Shown here one piece after another: positions 1 to 13,900 of a stretch of 64,000 nt of DNA (its first letter is position 1; each line of letters starts with the position of its first letter). The stretch spans positions 76,071,404-76,135,403 of the forward strand of contig NC_030678.2 of assembly GCF_000004195.4 (NCBI RefSeq). The letters are read 5' to 3'. Below the pieces are notes generated by a model. That model searched no databases and was not told where the DNA came from. It saw only the letters and a program-made list of their open reading frames with translations. The DNA comes from Xenopus tropicalis. Taxonomy: Eukaryota > Chordata > Amphibia > Anura > Pipidae. A program made the position numbers and the translations under genes.

Positions 1-217
1 TCTTCCAGTTTAATTGAAAAACTTTATTAGGGTTGATTTTTCCAGAGCAGGACTGTGCTGTCTTTTCAGCAAGCAGTAAGAAGTACCTTACCCTTTTAAG
101 GGTGAATTGTTTGTACATGGGGTTTACATTTTTATCTAGATATTTGTATTATGTAATAATATATATTCAATTTGCTTTTTCTGTGATACCCAAAGAGTAA
201 TCTGAATGTTGTTCTAG

Positions 218-324
218 GTGATCCCTTTGACAAACCACCCTGCAAAGGGTGTTCATCATATCTCATGGAACCATACATTAAATGTGCTGAATGTGGACCT
301 CCTGAATTTCTTCTGTGTTTACAG
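218..324 (+). CDS. tada2a: tada2a exon: first part of ZZ zinc finger
   Basis: Follows acceptor TTCTAG and ends before GTAATT. Two bases complete a split codon, then 35 codons. It carries CKGC, KCAEC and LCLQC, three Cys-x2-Cys zinc-ligand pairs. The initiator exon is upstream of the window. Confidence 0.96.
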
Positions 325-3300
325 GTAATTGCGCATATGCATAGTCTTTAGGTAATGCTGTCTTTGGGATTATTGAAAGGCCATGAAGCAGAAAAATATC
401 TAGCCAGTCAATTGTGCATAATATGAAATGTGCCAGACCATATTTCTTTAATGTTGTTTTTCCTTAAATACATTTGGGAACATAGCTGCTTTTTAGACAG
501 TGTTTATTCACCTTTTTGTCATGGCCTCACCTATGTCTCCCTGCTCAAAGAACTTAGAGGAATAATTTAAGACAATATTTTTCAGAAAAGAATTTCAGTG
601 TTACCCATAGAAAAATGGGCAACCCTTTTTAGATTGTAGCTCTATTTAGCAGTTCCCTCTCTACATCTTGTATCTGTTTTCGGTTGTATTTTTACATGTA
701 ATCTGTATGGTCAATTTTATACATCAATTTATTGTACAGCAATGCAGAATATAATGCTTATATAGTCAATAGAAATAATGGTAGCAATAACTCCCAGTGA
801 GTTTGGCTTTCATTGTCCACTGAATGTTGACTGTGGTAAGCCTGTGATTTATATAATACATTTAGCATTAAAAACATTGTCATAACTGAAAGCATTTGCA
901 GCTCCTGGCTGAATGTTTTGTAGAACAAGATATCACAATTAGTTTTGCTGGAATGCAAACTTAAAGGAGAAGGAAAGGTAAAAGCTCTGGTGGGGGTGCC
1001 AAGTTGTTAGGTTTTTCGTCAGCCATTAGTGGCTTTCCTGTGAACCCTGGGATGGTTTCCATTTTCTCTAAAAAAATAAAATGCGCTAGTCTGGGATACT
1101 GTATACTGAGAGCCATGTCCTTTATTTTCTCAATTTTTGTTCTTTATTTAAGAAGAGGTGAGCTGGCCCAGGTTACCAGGCAACCGATTAGAATCACTAG
1201 GATGTGCCTAAAAACTTGGTACCCCCACCCCCAGTGATTTTTACTTTCCTTTTCATAGTTAGTTATAGTTACATAGTTACATAGGGTTGAAAAAAGACCA
1301 GTGTCCATCAAGTTCAACCCATCCAAGTAAACCCAGCACACCTAACCCACACCTACCAATCTATACACTCACATACATACACTATATATACAACCACTAG
1401 TACTAACTGTAGATATTAGTATCACAATAGCCTTGGATATTCTGATTGATCAAGAACTCATCCAGGCCCCTCTTAAAGGCATTAACAGAATCTGCCATTA
1501 CCACATCACTAGGAAGGGCATTCCATAACCTCACTGCCCTCACCGTGAAAAACCACCTACGCTGCTTCAAATGGAAGCTCCTTTCCTCTAATCTAAAGGG
1601 GTGACCTCTGGTGCGCTGATTGTTTTTATGGGAAAAAAGAACATCCCCCAACTGCCTATAATCCCCTCTAATGTACTTGTACAGAGTAATCATGTCCCCT
1701 CGCAAGCGCCTCTTTTCCAGAGAAAACAACCCCAACCTTGACAGTCTCACCTCATAGTTAAAATCTTCCATCCCCTTAACCAGTTTAGTTGCACGTCTCT
1801 GCACTCTCTCCAGCTCATTAATATCCTTCTTAAGGACTGGAGCCCAAAACTGCACTGCATACTCAAGGTGAGGCCTTACCAGGGACCTATAAAGGGGCAA
1901 AATTATGTTCTCATCCCTTGAGTCAATGCCCTTTTTTATACAAGACAGCACTTTATTTGCTTTAGTAGCCACAGAATGACACTGCCTGGCATTAGACAAC
2001 TTGTTATCAACAGATTCATATTTTAAAGTGCCTGAAATGTTGGTACCTAGATACTCTCCTATTCCTACAGATGTCACGTCTTTGGTTACTAGATCTGAAC
2101 TAGGACTGATCGGTCTAAGACATGTGACATGTAACCAACCAGATGTTTGACTTTAGGCAGATACCCAACAGTCTGGTTTTTAAAATCCCATTGGGTGGAA
2201 CTGCATTGACTCACTGATATGCTCCTCTCCAGACAGGTTCCTTTAATGAACAGTTCCAGTGTTTTCATACTGAACATGACTATAGTTTCTTTCTGTTTAT
2301 TCTCTAGTGCTTCTCAAGAGGATTTGAATATAAAAAGCACCAAAGTGATCATAGCTATGAGATCCTGGTAATTATCATTCATATATTTTTCTGATGTGCC
2401 TAATATGAATTATGAAAGAGTTAAGTGTAATCAAAATGCTTAAAGGAGACTTAAATCTTTTAACCTAAATTATAAGGAGTCTTAAACCTCCACTCCAAAT
2501 GCTGCAATAATTTTTTTTTTCATACTACTACTGAAGGGTTGAAACATTCTTTGCTCATATTTGAAAGAATTGCGCAAGACACTCACTGACTCTCAACATC
2601 TTGCTTTAGAATCAATCAGTTCTCTGGTTGTTGGGTAAATAAAGGCAATAATTTGAAAACCACAATAACTAGAAGACCATTTTTAAATTGTCTCAGAATA
2701 GCAATGACTAAGCCATACTAAAACATAACTGAAAGATAAGGTACAACTTTAAAAGAGTTTAAAATATTTTGCACCAGTCTAGTCATTAACTTTGTGTATA
2801 TTGAATATCCATGAGATTAAGCACCTCCTGGTGAACATATCTGGTGTTGCGGGCTGCGCTTTGTATGTCATGAAATGCTGGGGACCACGCTGTGCCTGAC
2901 ATGTTGGGGACCACATGGTGATGGAATTCTTGGGCCACTTTGTCCCAGTTATGAAATGTGAACTATTGGGTCCATGCTGTGCCTGTGATGAAATGCTGGG
3001 GGCCACTCTGTCCCTGTCATGAAATGTTGGGGGCACTGTTCCTGTTGTTGAAGGCTGTGCTGGGAGACCAAGAAATGTGCAGGTCCCGGTATGTTTTGCC
3101 ACGCTGCCCAGACTTTTTTTGTCCAAGGAACTGTCTTTATGGCCATTTGTTTGGCTTGCAACTATGACAACTTTTGTGAATTGCTGGTTAATGGTTTTCC
3201 AGTAAACTATACCGATGTAAACAGACTGACAGCTCTCCCCTAGATTAGGTGCTACCCCAGCTATACCCCTGTTTAGCAGATTAGTCCATGAATTCTGTGG

Positions 3301-6300
3301 CATGGATTCACAGCAGTGTCACACAGGGCGACTAATTGGCACTTCACAAGCTAAATCACACTCAGTAGCTAAATCACTGTGAGTAGTCGCCACTACAGAG
3401 TTTTTAAAAGTCACGGCGACTAATCACCCGTATGTCTTCGCACTTATATGTTCGCCAAATACATGCTTTACATCAAAGTGAGTGTTCCTAGGTGGCCCCC
3501 CCCACAGCATTTGTGTATGCCATAGGCAGAACTTCTCCTATTGATTTCAATGAAAAGCAACTGCAAGGGTGTTTTTAATCAACCTGTTTCTGCGTGCGCA
3601 CACCTTAGTGGTCAGCATGCCTTTGCATGCCATAGACATAAAGGTACAAACAAAACCTGTTAAAATTAGACATAGAAAAGGCATAGACCCATATGAATAC
3701 ACTTAGTTATGTATGCACAAAAATCACTTTAAATAGGGTGTTATTTTAAAGAATTCACAGTACTAACCCTGACTATTATTTTTGATAAATGATGGTTCTT
3801 TAAATGAATCTTATGTATGTATGTACTATTTGGGATTTGTTTTCCAGACTTCAGATTTTCCCATCCTAGATCCGAGCTGGACAGCTCAAGAAGAAATGTC
3901 ACTTCTTGAAGCAGTAATGGATTGTGGATTTGGAAACTGGTGAGCCTTGTTTTATGTCAGGGTTGTAGTGTATAGAGAACATATAGAAAAGAAAAAACAT
4001 GGATTTAAAACAAATGTGGGAGAGCTCCAGAATTTAAAGGGGAACAAACATGAAAAAAGTTAATAATATTAAAAATATAAAGTCTAAACAAACATTTTGG
4101 CAATTTATAGTTTTTAAAAAATGTTGCACTATTACAGAGTTATGGTTAATTAAAGCAGTCTCCCATTCCCCACCCTCCAGAATCTTTGGCTCCCTGATCT
4201 GCATCAGTGACGCAGAATTATGTGAGTGACAGAGCAGAGTGAAAGCTGATTTGCTGTGGCATGTCATGAGGCCACATCACTCAACAGCAAACATGTGCAA
4301 AGGAAAAGTTAAGGAATGGAGCCGGGCTGGGTGCTGATTTGTACAAATAACAATAAAACAGCTTATTGTTTATATCCACAAAGACACGGAACTTCAGGCT
4401 CTTTTGCATTTGGGTTTTGTGTTGCCAGTCACCCTCCTGCAATTTACACACACAGATACAAATCTTACTTTAATAGCTAGATACAGGTGTAAAAAAAGAG
4501 TGTATAAAAGAGACTTCCTTTATACCAGTAACAGTGACACATCAATTGCAGCAATATTACTGACCTTTGCACTATCAACTGTGTGTGTACAGGCACATAG
4601 GTTCCTGTATGTTGGATTCAAAGACACCTCTCTCTGTCTTTAGACATAAGTCTTTTCTAGGTTTTCTATCAGATCTGAAAAATGGGCAGTTAGATATCGT
4701 CAAGAATGGTTGGACCATTGATAACTTATATTATTTGATCTTTATTAGGTGTTGTAAACACAAAGTACCAAACAAAGTTCTTTTTGCTTAATCCCTCTGG
4801 ATATGAGATCCCTAACCAATAACCAATAACCATACCCAATTTAACTAAATTTCCACTTTAATTGTATGGACATTATACATTTATTTTCAACATAAGCACA
4901 ATAAATAACAGGTATTAAGTTCTCCATTAAACTTAGTCTAATTAGTGTTTGTTACATGTCTTTGCGGAAGCTAGTGGCTGAAGCTAAACATGCACAAAGC
5001 TGGCCCTTTATACACCAGTGCCTTGCAGCTTATACAGTGCAGCTTCTGTTAAATTGTAGATTAGAGATGCTCAAAGCAGCTGCATATCCAAGCAGAGGTT
5101 GTGCTTCTCTGTAACTGGTGCGAAAGTTGGCATAATCGCCAGATCTTACCCATGAAACAATTTTATCTCTTTGTTTCTGCTTTAAGTATCACTTTCTATT
5201 TAATTAGCAAGGTAACTGCTATGTAGTTTAAAGGTTTTTTTTTTTTGTTTTAATTTTTAGGCAAGATGTAGCCAATCAGATGCGGACAAAGACAAAGGAG
5301 GACTGTGAAAAACACTACATGAAATACTTTATCAACAACCCACTATTTGCAAGCACCTTGCTGAATCTGAAGCAAGCAGAGGAGGAAATGAATATGGACA
5401 CAGCTGTTCCATTTCATCGTATGTAAACCAAATAATGATACTCCCACAAACAAAAGTAGTAGGCTTTTTTTTACCTTGTATAGCATATTCTACTGTCAAT
5501 ACCATACTTTTTGCTTCTCTTTTATTATGTTTGATGAAGTAATCTTAGACTGTTTTCCAGCTGCAGAAGACCCACCAAGACCAACTTTTGACTCTCTCTT
5601 GTCCAGAGATATGGCAGGATATATGCCTGCTCGTGCGGATTTCATTGAGGTAAACAATATTTGAAATATAATTGTAATTGTCTAAGAAATCTTGTTGTTT
5701 TTTTCCATTTGTACAGATAACATTAAGTGTTGATTGTGGTAACATTTTTTTCTACCCCCTTAAACAGGAGTTTGATAACTATGCTGAATGGGACTTAAGA
5801 GATATCGATTTTGTTGAGGATGATTCTGATATTTTGCATGGTAAATACATTGTAACATCATTAATATGTTTTTGTCATAATTAATTTGTTATAGGAGTAT
5901 GGGTAATGTGTTAGAGGATTGAGAGTAATACCACACACACAATAGTTTGTTGTCTGTAGTAAATCTATGCTACCACAGGCAACAAGACATCCCTATTCTA
6001 TCTCATTGTCGGTAGTGCAGATTTGCCGTGAGCAACATAACATCCCATGTACCATTGTCCTAATTAAACTGATCAGATAAGTGTCAATAGACTCTTACAG
6101 CTTTGGTGAAATTAGCTTTTGCCATTCTCCCTGGGGCTACCAGTAGGTAGCGCTCAGGTCTCGCTTCATGACAATAGTAGTTTAAGAACTGCACATATGA
6201 AATTGAAGAGCAAGAAAGAGCTCTCTGAGCAGTTTAGTATAATGTTTTACTTGGGCTTTATGTCCCTTTTTAAGCACAACACATACATCCATATTATATT

Positions 6301-6352
6301 GCCTTTTACCAAGCAGTAAATAAATACAAAGATTATAGTGAGAGGATATAAC

Positions 6353-6404
<52 letters not shown>

Positions 6405-9400
6405 CCTAACCAGCTTATATAATTTTAAGGTGAGTTATGTTAGTATACATACAACATATACATTTGATTACTGTACCTTGCTTGTGACAGGTTGAAGATG
6501 TAGTTTTATAACTTGAAAGTGATTTGTCAAATATTTTGCTAATTTGCATGTTGTTTTCAATAGTTTTGTTTACACAAGATACTATACTAATAATGGATAA
6601 TGCAATGTTAAATGTGTCCCTTTTGCTTTAAAAGTACAGCTTTAATTTATATAAAAAAGCTGCTGTGTGACCTTGGTGGCAGCTATTATTTAAGTTGCAT
6701 TTGGGCTGTAGGGCACATTTCTTGCACAGGAAGATAAACAGGAGTGACTGCAGTGACTACAATACAGTGTGTAATATTTCTGTTTTTTAAGTGCAGGTAC
6801 AAAAGCAAACAATTAACCCTCTTATTCTTTTTAAAATATAGCTCTGAAAATCTCTGTTGTAGATATATATCATTCACGGTTAAAGGAAAGGCAGAGAAGG
6901 AAAAGGTATGTGTGTATCCTTTGTTATAGGGTAAAATGAGACCTATAAAATCAAATATAAATATATATAGTTTTTTTTACCGTGAGATTTTGTCAGTACA
7001 GGTATGGAATCAGTTATCCTAAAAGCTCTAAATTACAGGAAGGCCGTCTAAAAAAAATTTTAAAAAATGATTCCCTTTTTAATCCTTATCCTTTTTAATC
7101 CTTATTAGAGGCAAAACAAAATTGAGTTTGAACTCTCAAATATAAATATGGATATCCAGGTATGGAGTATTCATTCTGGGGGTATAGTTTTCCTTTAAAG
7201 GACAAGGACAGTGCAACAAAGAGTTAATCTCCATAAAGAGAGACAGTGGATTTCAATCGGATTCAGATCTGGGCTCTGGCTGTGCCATTCCAAAACTTTA
7301 ATCTTCTTCCGGTGAAGCCATTCCTTTGTTGATTTGGATGTATGCTTTGGGTCCTTGTCATGCTGAAAGATGAAGTTCCTCCTCATGTTCAGCTTTCTAG
7401 CAGAAGCCTAAAGGTTTTGTGCCAATATTGACTGGTATTTGGAACTGTTCATAATTCCCTCTATCTTAACTAAGGCCCCAGTTCCAGCTGAAGAAAAACA
7501 GCTAAATATATACAAAGTTCATTTTGGTGCCTTTAGCATTAAAATATAACTTTTAATTCATACCATTAAAAAGAGAATCAATGTCTCATTAAAACGGGGC
7601 CCATAGAAAAAAGAAAAATCAATGATTCCTTAAAAACAATTAATTCATCAGACGCGGATATTGTCTATACTGTTTTAACATGATTTAATAAGATTTTTTA
7701 ATAAGATTTTAATAATCTTTTAATAAGATTAGTCATTTTCCGAATATCAAGTTACTTATTACACACAGAAGATCCACTATACAGGAGCGTCAGTGCCAAA
7801 TTCATTACCATTACTGTATTTACAACTAATCACAGGAGAAGGGGGGGAGAGGGGTACGCTAGGAGTAGAACATGATTATATATCTATTTACACCAGTAAT
7901 TCAAATAAAGATAGTACCGGGAGGAATAAATCCCTTAGGGTGGAGAAACAAGGCGGGTTATAATTACCAGACACAATTAATATAGTTGTTAAATTAACAA
8001 CACACAGCCTGGTTCCTGTCCCCCAATTCGCTACCCTACAACTTTCTGCCCACCCCCAGGCTGTGCACCCAAAGCCAAAAAGAAATCCAGATTTGAAGCT
8101 ATCAAACATACAGTTTGTATTTGGTAGGGTAGCTATAATGGTGGGTCATCTCAATTACACGTGGCCCGCATTGATAACAGGGAGGCAGCGCTCGTAGCGA
8201 TAATTGTTAGGGATTCACAACCTAATTATAATTGGCGTCCCGCAACGCGGTTACATTCACCGCATATGGAACTGCCATCACACCACTTCATACCACTCCC
8301 ACCCAAGCCTCCTGCTACTCGCTCTCCCACTCATATGGCTAAAGCGAGTCGGCACACATGGTATACGTCAGCTCTCAGCACATACAAAGGCTTCAATTGA
8401 CGCTCCCTTAACCCTGACCCGCATCCCTTAACCCTGACTTGGCTTTCACACAGCCAGTACTTGCCAGATATTCCTGCAGCTCCTTTAATGTTGCTGTAGG
8501 CCTCTTGGTAGCCTCCCTGACCAATTTTCTTTCGGTTTTGGAGGGACGTCCAGTTCTTGGTAATGTCACTATTGTGCCATATTTTCTCCATTTGATGATG
8601 ACTGTCTTCACCGTGTTCCATGGTATATCTAATGCCTTGGAAATTCTTTTGTACCCTTCTCCTGACTGATTTTCTTTTAACAATGAGATCCCTCTGATGC
8701 TTTGGAAGCTTTTTGTGGACCATGGCTTTTGTCGCTGGGATGCGACTAAAAAAATGTCAGGAAAGACCAACTAGAGCAGCTGAAATTTATTTGGGGTTAA
8801 TCAGAGGCACTTTAGGCTAATGCCAGACGAGGCGTAGAGTAGAATTTTCAGCAAGCGATTTTCCGCTTGCAGAAAATATCCACCCAACGCCTCGTCTGGC
8901 ATTAGCCTTAAATGATGGCAGGTGTATGCTGACTCCTATTAAACATGATTTTGAATGTGATTGCTTAATTCTGAACACAGCTACATCCCCAGTTAGAAGA
9001 GGGTGTGCACACTTATGCAACCACATTATTTAGTTTTTTTTGGTTTTCTTCCCTCCACCTAAAAGATTTCAGTTTGTTTTTCAATTGAGTGGTACAGTTT
9101 ATAGGTCATATTAAAGGAGAAGGAAAGGCAAAGTCACTTGGGATGCCAAAATGTTAGGTACCCCCAAGTGACTTGAATCGTCTACCTTTTACCCCGGCTG
9201 GTGCCCCTGTTCAGAGAGAACAGCACCAGCCCCAGGATACCTGCAGCACTTCCTCCTTCCGTCTTCACGAGCGCGCGCATGCGCAGTAGAGTGAAAAGCC
9301 GAACTTTAACAGAGAAGTCGGCTTTTCACTCTACTGTGCATGCGCCTATTGTGTAGTCGCAGCGAAACGAAGCCGGAAGGAGGAAGCGCATCGCTACAGG

Positions 9401-10883
9401 TACCCTGGTCTGGTGCTGTTTTCTCCTAACAGGGGCACCAGCCCGGGGTACATGGTAAGCGATTAAACTCACTTGGGGGTGTCTAACATTTTGGCACCCC
9501 CAAGTGACTTTGCCTTTCCTTCTCCTTTAAAGGTGGAAAAAGTTCTGAAATGATTTATCTTTGTCTTATTTTTGTACAGCACAGGAACCTGACATTTTAC
9601 CAGGGCTGTGTAGAATTTTTATATCCACTGTATACCTTTGGTGGTGTCATTCTTTCATTCAAGTGTGTTTTAAATTGTTTGCCTGATCAGCAGCCTTATA
9701 GCAGAAAAAACACTACATTCTGTAATAGAAAAACCCAGAATTCAATTCAGTCGATGAGACTATGAGGCAGCGCATGCACATTCAAAAGTCCTTGTGAATG
9801 CACATTGAAAAAACGGCTCACCAACAATCATCAGTCAAAGCCCTGCCACTACTATGCGTGCACCAATAGCAACTCACTAATATGGTTGCTATGATGATGC
9901 ACAAACCAAGCTTGCTTTATACACACTGATCGCTTGGTTTTTAGAAGTGATAAGTGTGTGTTGTATGACAAACTGACGCGCGAGTGGGAGGGGATTTCTC
10001 ATGCATGTGCCAATACTCTAAATCAGGGGTCCCCAACCACCGGGCCGTGGACCGGTGCAGGGCCGTGGGCTGTGCTGAATCGGGCCACATCTGGTCCCAA
10101 TCACCTGTGATCCCAATTCCCCGATGTGTTACACAGCCATGACAACAGCTAAGTGAAGCCCAGGGAGCTTTCTACTGATTGCGACAAGGACCAAAGTACT
10201 TAAAGCTCCATACTAACTGGCAGGGGATGTCACCACTTTGGTGAGAGTAAGAAGAGCAAAGGGGCTGGGCACATCTAGTTGCAGGGAGACAAGCTCAGGT
10301 CTCCCACTGAGCTGTATCATACTTTATAATGTAGTAGTAATAATAAAAATAAAAGTGCATAATATAAAATGAAATAATTACATTTACATTTTATATGTAA
10401 TAATTAAATTATATACCATGCACTAGTTGCGCCACCCCCCCACTCCCGGTGCTTGGAAAAATTGTCTTACTTGAAACCGGTCTTTGGTGCGAAAAAGGTT
10501 GGGGACCACTGCTCTAAATGGTCGTTCTTCATGATGTAGGTGCATCAAATATGGTGAACACAACAGACTTAAAAGGAAAACTCATTAACGATGTTACTGC
10601 TTTTGGAAATGGTATATGTGAAAATAAAGCTAGCTATCTGGAAGAGCAAGGAGGTACTAACTGAATGGTGATGTATATACAAAAAAACAGTTTCCTTGTC
10701 CTTTAAAGAGAGGGAAAATCGGTTGCACAAAAACTAAAAAATACTTTTTTCTTAGTTTATACTAAAAATGATTACCAGACTAGTGCAGGGGTGCCCAGAC
10801 TAGCAATATGAGTTGTAATTTGTGTAAAGTTTTCACAGCCTGAAGTAGTAGTTCACATAAAAAAATTATCATCTTTGAACTAC

Positions 10884-10916
<33 letters not shown>

Positions 10917-13900
10917 CCACATTTCAGTCCCCTTTTCATAATCCATATCAGTACTCATTTGCTGAATCGTTATTTTAAGAATGAAGAGTGCCTATAAAGA
11001 TGATCTAATACAGGGAACACAATTTTTATTTTTTTTCCACACAAGCATGAATAACGTTCCTTGAGTATACTAAATAAGGGCTGTGATTTGGTAGGCTGAT
11101 GTGGACTTTTTGCCTGTAAGAGGCTCTGGTTGGAGTAAAACTGTCTAAAAAATGTGCTTTGCTTTGAAAACTTGCTTCCAAGACACAGATTTAAAAATGG
11201 GGCCCCTACTTTGAGGTTACTTAGATCCAAGGGAGTGGGGAGCAACATGTTACTCATGAGCCACTGGTTGGGGATCACTGATTTAATGGTACTGTTGGTA
11301 GATAATGCTGAACACCAGGTCTAGTGGTAGATCATAATCTACTTTTTAAAGGAGATGTAAACTCATCCCATTATTGTAAAAACCAGCAATTTTCCAATAT
11401 ACATGCTTTATTTTATTCTTACAGTTGTGAAGATAACAAGCAGCCTCAGCCAGCCCTGCCTCAGCTGTACAAGAAACTTGGGCAATTGCGGGCTGTTCTT
11501 ATCTCTCAGTGTAGCCACGGCCAGTTGGAACAGAGAATACACAGGCAGCAAACGAGCATACTTGCCTCTGATTGGCTCCTGTTGCACACAGAGGACTGAG
11601 CAATAAGAGAGGGATAGGATTACTGCAGCAACAAAGCAATGGACTGACTGAGGCTGCCTGTGGCAGCAAAGGAAATCAATTGATTATTTAGAGAACAGTG
11701 AGAATAAAACAAAGCATGTATATTGGAAAGTTTCTTGTTTTTAGAAATTCTATCATAATCCTTAACCTAAAGGGATGACTTTACATCCCCTTTTTGCTTG
11801 GCAATCATTGCCTTGGAATTGAAACATTGTTTTATTACAGAAAAGAGACTTGCTAAAATACATTTTTGTTTTCACATTTCAGAATTATAAGAGAGCATGG
11901 CCTTATAAATCTTAGGAAATTTCAAAGTAAGTGTTCTTTTATCCTCACATTTATGCTTAATAAATTTTTAATCTAGTAGCATTTTTGCAAATAGCGTAGC
12001 ACCATATCCAAGATTTGTTTTAGGATTTGGCTGAACTGCAAGGATATTTTCGAATTAATACACAAATTCATGGTTTCAGTATTTGGTCAGTCAATCCAAA
12101 AATTATGGTTTGTTTATCTCTGATTTAAAATTGATGATGAAAAACTGAAGAATGGCCTATACTGGCATAGCTTTATGATATCTCTGCACTAGCTATGAGC
12201 AAACCTAGGCTTCTGCTGTTCTACATATGGAGAAGCACATCTTCAGCTAGTAATTATTAAAGGAGACATATTGGATAAATGGGAAAAAACGCTAATTTTG
12301 TAGGCAATTATGAATAATATACGGTGCTGGTTTCCCTTTGGGCTAAAAATTAATCCTATCTGTAAAAATGGCCCCTTTATTAGAGCTCCCTATAGATCGT
12401 ATCACTTCTCTGTCCAGTGTGAAATGAAGAGCGGGTGTGTCCTAACGGTCCCTGCCAGAAGCACAGTAGGAGGGGGAGAGCCAATCACAGCCCTGCACTC
12501 ACACAAGCAAAGACAGGCTTCAGTTCCCTATCAGGTCAGCCTAGCTGCTGATTGGTTCCTATCCTACAGTGCAGTGTACGGAGGGCCGCCGGCTCCCCAG
12601 CTCATCCAGAGAATTCAGCCAGCAGGAAGTGGAACAGATGGGCGAGGCTAGTGGGGTTTTTGTGGAATTTCTCAAAAAATCAGTTCGAAACACAACATTT
12701 TTAAGCCCAATCCTTCTATATCTAGAGGAGTATAATTCATTGGAACATTCATAATTTTTATAGGATATGTCTCCTTTAAACATATGGTCGAATTGAACTT
12801 ATTAGAACCCTGTCAGCAATACATTAAGATGGCTTGCCATTTAAGTTATGTATAAGATTCCATGCTTTCCACTCGTTTGTATTAGGGATGCACTGAATCC
12901 ACTTTTAGATTCTGCCGAACCCCCAAACCCTTTGTAAAGGATTCGGCTGAACCGAATCCAAACTCTAATTAACATATGCTAATAAGGTTTTGGAAGGGTT
13001 AAATCTCGCTGTGAGCAGAGCGAGGCAAGATATTTTCAATTTCCGTGATTAAATGCCAAAAAGTCACATGATTTTTAGGATTCAGTTCAACCAGGAGCAT
13101 GGATTTGTACAAATCCTGCCGATAAAGGCAGAATCTTGGCCAAATCCAGAAACTGAAAACCTGTATTTGGTGCACCCCTAATTTTTATATACATGCATAA
13201 ATTGTAGGAAAAGAATTTTGAACCTGAAGGACAAAAAGAATCCACAACCCCACACCACAAACAATGGAAAGTTTACATACTGTAGCAAGGCAGAAACATG
13301 ACTTGCTGGAACTATTAATATTTGACTTAAGTAATTAAGGCTTTCAATACATTGAGATTTTACCTTCAAATATAGATAAGTTAACCATTAATAACCCCTT
13401 TGTCTGTCAGATTTACTTGTGTTATTGGCAGCAAATGGGGATGTTTCCTACGGATCTAGGTGTCAAAATGGCGCCTGTCCTCAGGAAATGGAGACGGATG
13501 AGAACCCTACACACTATAGAGTCCTTTTTAAAAAAAACCATTTCATTTCTGTAATAATAATAGTACTATGTATTTTATTCTAACTAAGCAGCATGAATCT
13601 GTTTGGGGGCAAAACAATCCTATTGGATTTAGCTAATGTTTAAAAAAATTTTTTAAAAGTTGGGGGTTATGTATTGAATATGTTTCTATTTCTCATTGTA
13701 TAAGCTGCCTTTATGGCCAAGTAACCTCACTGACTGACAGCGCAACAGCTGGTATGTCCAAGGGAAAAACATTTTAAGAATAGGATATTTTGCAACTTGC
13801 TGTTTTTCAATTGTTGTCTCTTGCCTATGTATGGCAGACACAAATGAATTTAAGTCCTGGAGACTTTTCAGTCGATTCTGTGTCAAACACATGCATATAT

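Larger units (their letters stand above)
7240..9050 (-). pseudogene. Broken Tc1/mariner transposon, internal part replaced by another insertion
   Basis: Minus-strand N-terminal part (8770-8440): helix-turn-helix region with [40 protein letters not shown] and [14 protein letters not shown]-terminal part (7500-7262): [20 protein letters not shown], one in-frame stop, then [16 protein letters not shown] (second catalytic Asp) and [12 protein letters not shown] (catalytic Glu). About 150 middle residues, including the first catalytic Asp region, are missing between about 7500 and 8437. The typical Tc1 end (TTATGCAACCACATTATTT) lies near 9015-9035. A hairpin MITE sits inside at 8815-8907. Inactive. 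Confidence 0.85.

Noticed and set aside
8161..8431. Overlapping small plus-strand frames
   Set aside because: Antisense to, or inside, the Tc1-associated insertion; no family match.
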